Shown: positions 57,173 through 64,000 of the stretch, in pieces
Layout: every line of letters starts with the position of its first letter
Numbering within the stretch: position 1 is the first letter of the stretch
Source: DATBLY01 sp963705545
GTDB lineage: Bacteria; Actinomycetota; UBA4738; HRBIN12
DNA: 64,000 nucleotides
Assembly: GCA_963705545.1 (NCBI GenBank)
Contig: CAVPJX010000001.1
Coordinates: 1,178,001-1,242,000 of the forward strand
Direction of reading: 5' to 3'
The notes under the pieces: generated by a model
Databases searched by the model: none
Seen by the model: only the letters and a program-made list of their open reading frames with translations
Told to the model about the DNA's origin: nothing
Program-made: the position numbers and the translations under genes

Positions 57173-59625
57173 CTAGCCCCCATCCCCCGCGGCGACCGTC
57201 GAGGCCGTCCGGGCGCCGTCACCGGTCTGGATGCCCGCGTCGGTTTCGGCACCGCCGACGGGTCGGATCGTCGCCGAGATCGTGAACGAGCCGGCGAGGA
57301 GCGTGTTCGCGGCGAACCCCGGCTGGTTGAACGGCACGAACGCCGCCCCCGGTGCGACGTGTTCGGTGATCCGGACCGGCAGCTCGGCCTCGCCGGCGCT
57401 CGTGCGGATCAGCGCGCGACCTCCAGGGGCGAGCCCGCGCGCGGCGGCGGCATCCGGATGTACCTCGACGAACGCCTCGTCCTCGAGCGCGGCCTTCAGC
57501 TCGTCGGCCCCGTCGGACAGCCGGCCCTCGTCGACCAGCAGCGGGTACGTGAACAGGGCGAGCTCGTCGTCACCGAGCACGGCCGGGGGGGCCTCGACGG
57601 CCGCCTGCCCGGCGGCAGCCTGCCCGGCGGCGGCCTCGCGCGGCGCGAGCAGCCGGCCCATCTCGTCGTGGAGCTCGTCCAGCGTCTCGAAACCGAGATC
57701 CCCGCCCGCCGCGAGCGCCAGGCTCGCGAAGATCTCCCAGTCCGCGAGGGAGATCCCCTGCGACCCCCGGATCGGGCGGAGCCGCTGGCTCCGGCCCTCC
57801 CAGGTCGTGACGTGGCCGTCCTTCTCGAGGAACGGTGCGGCCGGCAGGAACGCGTCCGCGAACGGCTGCATCGATCCGAGCTCCAACGACTGGACGACCT
57901 TCCGAGGGACGTTCTCCAGGGCCCGACGGGCGAGCGCCGCGTCGGGGTAGTCGCGGAGCGGGTCGACGCCGATCAGGAACAGGACGTCGATCTCGCGGTC
58001 GGCGCAGGCCTCGAGGATCCCTCTCCAGTTCCGCCCTTCCTGAGCGGCCAGGATCGGGCCCCAGAGCGCCTCGACCTCGGCCCGCTCGTCGTCCACGCCG
58101 AACCGTCGTCCCCCGGGCAGCAGGAACGGATGGACGCCCGCGGCGAGGGCTCCCCGGTCGTTCGCGCGTCGGGTCACGTACGCGAACCGCGCGCCCGTCG
58201 CGCGGGCGAGCCGCTCCGCGGCGGAGACCCCCTGCGGGTGCGCGCTCAGCCGCGGTCCCGCGATCACCAGACCACGGTCCCCGGCATCCCGCAGGGCTTC
58301 GGTCGCCGCCGCGATCTCGGGCCGGGGGCGTCCCCCCTCGGGCTCCATCAACCGAGCCTCGTCGCCCGGCCGACACGAGACGTGCTCGGCGAGGTCCGAG
58401 AGCCGGGTGCGACGCGGGTGCAGCACGAAGATCCGCGCCCCCCGGCGGGCCGCCTTCCGCAGCCGCAGGTGCAGGATCGGCACCTCCTGCTCGGCATCGA
58501 GCCCGGCGACGAGGATCACCGAGGCGCGCTCGACATCGGCGTAGGTCACGGCCTGGGGTCCGCGGGCGATCCCGGCCTCCGCGAGACCGCCGCCTTCGTC
58601 GCGCCGGTGGTCGAGGTCGTTCGTGTTGAAGACCGTCCGCGCGAGCTTCGAGAGGGCGAAGTAGTCCTCGTCGGCCAGGCGTCCGCCCGTCAGGAACGCG
58701 ACCCGCGAGCCGCGGCCCCATCCCGCGATCGTGGTGAGCGCCTCGCCGAACGAGACGGGCTCCAGGCCCCGGTCTCGGAGCAAGGGCGTCGTGATCCGGT
58801 CGGGCGCGTCGGCGAAGCGGAAGGCGAAGCGGCCCTTATCGCAGAGCCACGCGTCGTTCACGTCGAGGTTGTCCCGCGCGAGCTGCCGCACGACCTCGCC
58901 TCGCCGGACGTCGAGCTTGATGTTGCAGCCGGCGCTGCAGTGCGGGCAGATCGTGTCGACCGTGCTGAGGTCGAACGGCCGGGCCACGAACCGGTAGGGC
59001 GTGGCCGTCAGCGCGCCGACGGGACAGATCTGGATCGTGTTGCCGCTGAACGGCGACCGGAAGTCCTCGCCCGCCGCGATCCCCACCTGCTCACCCGCGC
59101 CCCGGGCGAACAGCTCGAGGAAGCGATCGCCCGAGACCTGATCGCAGAAGCGCGTGCACCGCGCACACAGGACGCACCGCTCTCGATCGAGGTTCACCAG
59201 GGGCGAGAGCGGGAGGGGCTTCGGGTAGACGCGCTTCGCTTCGCGGTAGCGGCTCTCCCCGGGACCGAAGGCGAGGGCCTGATCCTGGAGCGGGCATTCC
59301 CCACCGCGATCGCACACCGGGCAGTCGAGCGGATGGTTCAGCAGCAGGAACTCGAGGTTCGCGACCTGAGCGTCACGGGCCTCCTCGCTGGTGTTCTGGG
59401 ACATGACGACCATCCCGGGGGCGACCGTGGTCGTGCACGACGTGAAGAGCTTGCGCTGCCCCTCGATCTCGACGTAGCACTGTCGGCACGCGCCCACGGG
59501 GTCGAGGAGGGGGTGGTCGCAGAACCGCGGGATCTCGATCCCGAGCTGCTCGGCGGCGCGGATGATCAGCGTTCCCGCCGGGACCGTGACCTCCTTGCCG
59601 TCGATCGTCAGCGTGACGAGGTCGC

Positions 59626-59629
<4 letters not shown>
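57173..59629 (-). CDS. nuoG: NADH-quinone oxidoreductase subunit G
   Basis: Encodes 818 residues. The N-terminal 2Fe-2S domain (FCDHPLLDPVGACRQCYVEI), the His-ligated N5 region (DCPVCDRGGECPLQDQALAF), CVLCARCTRFCDQVSGDRFL, and the extra N7-type site (CPHCSAGC with a later Cys in WLCDKGRF) are all present, followed by a molybdopterin-oxidoreductase-like domain. An Ala/Gly/Gln repeat (AAAGQAAAGQAAV) lies near residue 680. GTG at 59627-59629 overlaps the nuoF stop by 4 bp. Confidence 0.95.
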
Positions 59630-60965
<1,336 letters not shown>

Positions 60966-60969
<4 letters not shown>

Positions 60970-61589
60970 GACCCCACCTCGACGGGATCGACCGCGATCG
61001 GCGCGGGCGCCTGCGGCTCTGGCGGCGGGCCTTCGAGCCCGGCGAGGATCCGCGACGCGTAGCGGAAGCTCTCCACGGCGGGGCCGCGGGCCGGCTCGGG
61101 AACCGTGCCGGATCGGAGCGCCGCGACGATGTCGGCCACGCGCTCGGGGGTCACCCGGTCGTGGTTCGCGGCGTTCACCTGGACCACCGGCGCCAGCTCG
61201 CACACCCCGAGGCACTCTTCTTCGTGGACCGAGAAGATGCCGTCGTCGGACCGCTCACCGCCGTGCGGGATCCCGGTCTCGCGGTGCGCCGCCTCGTAGA
61301 CCTCCTTCGCACCGCGGAGCGCGCAGGACAGGTTCGTGCACACCGCGATCAGATGGGTCCCGGTCTCGCGCAACCGGAGCATCGTGTAGAAGCTCGCGAC
61401 CGCTTCCACTTCGGCGGTCGTGATGCCGAGCAGTTCCCCCACCGCGCGGAGCCCTTCGCGGGTGACCCGCCCCTCGATCGACTGCGCGAGGTAGAGCAGC
61501 GGCATCACGGCCGACCGTTCGCGCCCTCGCGGGTAGCGAGCCACGATCGAGCTGGCCTCCTCGAGCGTCGTCCCCTCGAAGAGCGCCAT
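60966..61589 (-). CDS. nuoE: NADH-quinone oxidoreductase subunit E
   Basis: Encodes 207 residues. The four Cys ligands of the N1a 2Fe-2S cluster are seen as CTNLSC and ECLGVCELAPVVQVN. A C-terminal Pro/Ala-rich stretch of ~45 residues (PEPQAPAPIAVDPVEVGS) extends beyond the usual end. ATG at 61587-61589 overlaps the nuoD stop by one base. Confidence 0.95.
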
Positions 61590-62854
61590 CAGCGATCGAC
61601 ACCACCCATCACGGGATCGACGCTGGCGATCGCCGCGATCGCGTCGGCGACCAGGTAGCCCTCGACCATCTTCGCCGTGGCCTGCAGGTTCGCGAACGAG
61701 GGATCGCGGATCTTCACGCGGTACGGCCGGTACCCCCCGTCGGACACGACGTAGAAGCCGAGCTCGCCCCGGGGGGACTCGACGGCCTCGTAGACCTCGC
61801 CGGCCGGCACCTCCACGCCCTGGGTCACCATCTTGAAGTGATGGATCAGCGCCTCCATCGACTCCTCCATGATGTGGCGGATGTAGGCCGGCGAGTTGCC
61901 GATGCCGTCGGGCCCGACCTCGAGCTGTGCCGGCCATCGGACCTTCGGATCCTCGATCATCACCGGGCCGGGTTCCCGCAGCCGGTCCAGGCACTGCTCG
62001 ACGATCCGCATCGACTCCCGCATCTCCTGGAGCCGGACGCGGTATCGGCCGTAGGCGTCGGCGGTCTCCACCACCGGGACGTCGAACTCGAAGGTCTCGT
62101 AGCCGCAGTAGGGAGCGTCCTTGCGGAGATCGGCCGCGACGCCTGCCGAGCGCAGGATCGGCCCGGTGACGCCGAGGGCGAGACAGTCCGCCGCGGACAG
62201 GACGCCGACGCCCTGGTTGCGCTGCATCCAGATCGGGTTGTCGTCCAGGAGGGTCTCGTACTCGTCGATCCGGCCGGGCATCACGCGGAGGAAGTCGTGG
62301 ATCTGCTCCTCGGCCCCGGGCTGGAGATCCATGATCACGCCGCCGATCCGGATGTACGCATGGTTCATGCGCAGGCCCGTGGTCGCCTCGAAGATCTCGA
62401 GCAGGACCTCGCGCTCGCGGAACCCGTAGAGCATCACCGACACGGCCCCGAGCTCCAGGCCCCCGGTCGCCAGCCAGACCAGGTGGGAAGAGATCCGGTT
62501 CAGCTCGCAGAACAGGACCCGGAGCAGCTGGGCTCGCGGAGGCGCCTCGATCCCGAGCAGCCGTTCGACCGCGAGGCAGTAGCCGAGCTCGTTGAAGAAC
62601 GGCGACAGGTAGTCGGCTCGCGTGACGTACGTGACGCCCTGCTGCCAGGTCCGGTACTCCGTGTTCTTCTCGATACCCGTGTGCAGGTAGCCGATCACCG
62701 GCTTGCAGGAGATGACGGTCTCGCCGTCCAGCTCGAGGAGGAGGCGCAACACCCCATGGGTAGAGGGGTGCTGCGGCCCCATGTTGATGATCATCGTCTC
62801 CTGGCGGATCTCGCCGGAGGCGTCGCGGGGCAGCTGCTCGACGGGACCGGCCAT
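61589..62854 (-). CDS. nuoD: NADH-quinone oxidoreductase subunit D
   Basis: Encodes 421 residues of the 49-kDa quinone-site subunit. INMGPQHPSTHGVLRLLLEL and IGYLHTGIEKNTEYRTWQQG are the diagnostic N-terminal blocks; the C-terminal ESPRGELGFYVVSDGGYRPY and SVDPVMGGVDR are complete. ATG (62852-62854) lies 2 bp after nuoC. This is the only nuoD in the window and the downstream set has none. Confidence 0.97.
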   Translation of the reverse strand: MAGPVEQLPRDASGEIRQETMIINMGPQHPSTHGVLRLLLELDGETVISCKPVIGYLHTGIEKNTEYRTWQQGVTYVTRADYLSPFFNELGYCLAVERLLGIEAPPRAQLLRVLFCELNRISSHLVWLATGGLELGAVSVMLYGFREREVLLEIFEATTGLRMNHAYIRIGGVIMDLQPGAEEQIHDFLRVMPGRIDEYETLLDDNPIWMQRNQGVGVLSAADCLALGVTGPILRSAGVAADLRKDAPYCGYETFEFDVPVVETADAYGRYRVRLQEMRESMRIVEQCLDRLREPGPVMIEDPKVRWPAQLEVGPDGIGNSPAYIRHIMEESMEALIHHFKMVTQGVEVPAGEVYEAVESPRGELGFYVVSDGGYRPYRVKIRDPSFANLQATAKMVEGYLVADAIAAIASVDPVMGGVDR

Positions 62855-62856
62855 GA

Positions 62857-63357
62857 TCAGGTGGTCGTGCGACGATCCACCGGGGGGATGAAGGCATCCA
62901 CGAACCGGGTGTTGACCCCGCCCAGCTCCTCGTCCTTCCGCAGGGGGAACCCCTCCCAGTCGTCGGGCAACAGGATCCGCGTCAGGTCGGGGTGGCCCGG
63001 GAAGGCGATGCCGAAGAAGTCGTAGGTCTCCCGCTCGTGCCAGTTGGCCGCGGGGAACACCGCGGTGATGCTCGGGACCTGGGGATCGTCCTCCGGCACG
63101 CCGACCTTCACCCGCAGGCGGTGGGCGCGGGCGATCGACCGCATCTCGTAGGCGACCCAGAACCTGGGGTCCTGGCCGGGACGGTCCACGGCGGTGACCG
63201 ACGAGCAGAAGGCGAGGTCGAGCTCCGGGTCGTCCCGGAGCCAGGCGAGAGCCTCGAGCAGGTCGGTCCGGTCGACCACGATCGACGCCTCGCCGCGCGC
63301 CACGAGGACGTCCGGCCATCGCTCGCGCACGCGGTCCGCGAGCTCCTGCGCGATCAC
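62857..63357 (-). CDS. nuoC: NADH-quinone oxidoreductase subunit C, copy 2
   Basis: Encodes 166 residues. FPAANWHERETYDFFGIAFP and LLPDDWEGFPLRKDEELGGV are the NuoC signature. GTG at 63355-63357 overlaps nuoB by 4 bp (GTGA). Confidence 0.95.
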   Translation of the reverse strand: MIAQELADRVRERWPDVLVARGEASIVVDRTDLLEALAWLRDDPELDLAFCSSVTAVDRPGQDPRFWVAYEMRSIARAHRLRVKVGVPEDDPQVPSITAVFPAANWHERETYDFFGIAFPGHPDLTRILLPDDWEGFPLRKDEELGGVNTRFVDAFIPPVDRRTTT

Positions 63358-63872
63358 TTGAACGGCTCCGCGGTCCGGACCTTCTCCTGCAGCGTGAGGA
63401 TGCCGTGCATCAGCATCTCCGGCTTGGGCGGACAGCCGGGCACGTAGACGTCGACCGGGACGATCGTGTCCACGCCCTGGACGATCGCGTAGTTCGTGAA
63501 CATCCCGCCCGCCGAAGCGCAGACACCCATCGAGATCACCCAGCGGGGCTCCGGCATCTGGTCGTAGATCCGCCGCAGGACGGGGGCCATCTTCTGGGAG
63601 ACGCGGCCCGCGACGATCATCAGATCCGACTGACGGGGGGAGGCGCGGAACAGCTCCATCCCCCACCGGGAGAGGTCGTACCGGCCGGCGCCCGTGGACA
63701 TCATCTCGATCGCGCAGCACGCGAGCCCGAAGGTGGCCGGCCACATCGACTGCTTGCGAGCCCACCCCACCGCGCGGTCGACCGTGGTCAGCAGGACGCC
63801 GCGGCGGACCTCGTCCTCGACCTCCTCGGGGGTCTTCCCGAGCTGGACGCCGGCGAGCCGCTCAACGGGCAC
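63354..63872 (-). CDS. nuoB: NADH-quinone oxidoreductase subunit B, copy 2
   Basis: Encodes 172 residues from a GTG (63870-63872). N2 ligands are intact (FGLACCAIEMMS, ISMGVCASAGGM, VYVPGCPPKPEML). An N-terminal stretch of ~40 residues (AGVQLGKTPEEVEDEVRRGV) is longer than in copy 1. It overlaps nuoA by 11 bp, like copy 1 overlaps its nuoA. Confidence 0.94.
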   Translation of the reverse strand: MPVERLAGVQLGKTPEEVEDEVRRGVLLTTVDRAVGWARKQSMWPATFGLACCAIEMMSTGAGRYDLSRWGMELFRASPRQSDLMIVAGRVSQKMAPVLRRIYDQMPEPRWVISMGVCASAGGMFTNYAIVQGVDTIVPVDVYVPGCPPKPEMLMHGILTLQEKVRTAEPFK

Positions 63873-64000
63873 CGACCACCTCCGGGTCGGGGTCGGGAAC
63901 CGAGTGCTCGATCCGCTCCTGGACGGCCTGCGGCTCCTCGCCCCAGTCCAGTCCACCCTTGCGCCAGACGTAGGCGTAGGCGACGAACACCAGGGAGATG
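63862..64000 (-). CDS. nuoA: NADH-quinone oxidoreductase subunit A, copy 2, 3' end only
   Basis: The last 45 codons are visible, reading ISLVFVAYAYVWRKGGLDWG and a charged C-terminal tail (EEPQAVQERIEHSVPDPDPE) to TGA at 63862. The last helix and following WRKGGLDW match NuoA; the rest of the gene lies outside the window. It starts the 14-gene nuo set on the minus strand. Confidence 0.9.
   Translation of the reverse strand, partial: ISLVFVAYAYVWRKGGLDWGEEPQAVQERIEHSVPDPDPEVVGAR

Overview
The window is about 64 kb of GC-rich DNA from what is very probably a deep-branching, poorly sampled member of the Actinomycetota. Support: the run rpmG-hadA-hadB-tRNA-Trp-secE-nusG, an arrangement known from mycobacteria; a long acidic N-terminal extension on NusG; an extra coiled-coil block near the N-terminus of RpoC; many GTG starts and 4-nt GTGA/ATGA overlaps; an F420-dependent reductase-like gene. 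Genus and species cannot be read from the sequence.

Region 1 (1-9405, minus strand): the str and S10 clusters, read rpsL-rpsG-fusA-tuf-rpsJ-rplC-rplD-rplW-rplB-rpsS-rplV-rpsC-rplP-rpmC, behind a good promoter at 9352-9379. rpsC carries six perfect 27-bp tandem repeats that encode an Ala/Pro/Gln tail.

Region 2 (9406-30600): a divergent inositol-monophosphatase-family gene and a gene remnant, then the transcription/translation block on the minus strand: tRNA-Thr, tRNA-Met, a second tuf identical to the first, rpmG, hadA, hadB, tRNA-Trp, secE, nusG, rplK, rplA, a large membrane protein gene, rplJ, rplL, an HTH gene, a frameshifted sugar-epimerase-like gene, rpoB and rpoC. Two plus-strand genes, an orphan response regulator and a coiled-coil protein, interrupt it.

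Region 3 (30600-39750): an accessory stretch with a DUF192 protein, a zinc-ribbon-like protein, two small membrane proteins, a winged-helix protein, a deazaflavin-dependent reductase-like protein, a relic zone (truncated reductase, truncated secreted protein, half a tRNA-Tyr), YajQ, a class III aminotransferase, a frameshifted PLP decarboxylase and HtpX.

Region 4 (39848-64000, minus strand): two respiratory complex I gene sets in tandem. The upstream set has all 14 subunits (nuoA-N; nuoA cut by the window edge). Four bases after its nuoN comes a polyprenyl diphosphate synthase gene and then, with no gap, a second set nuoA-B-C-H-I-J-K-L-M-N that lacks nuoD, E, F and G. All 25 genes are closely packed and look like one operon coupling quinone side-chain synthesis to two NDH-1-type enzymes.

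Eight apparent single-base indels break five otherwise well-conserved genes (the epimerase-like gene, the decarboxylase, htpX, nuoL and nuoM of the 14-gene set). They may be sequence errors or real decay, and the distinction matters for any claim about the second complex I. No CRISPR array, insertion sequence, prophage or defence system was seen.
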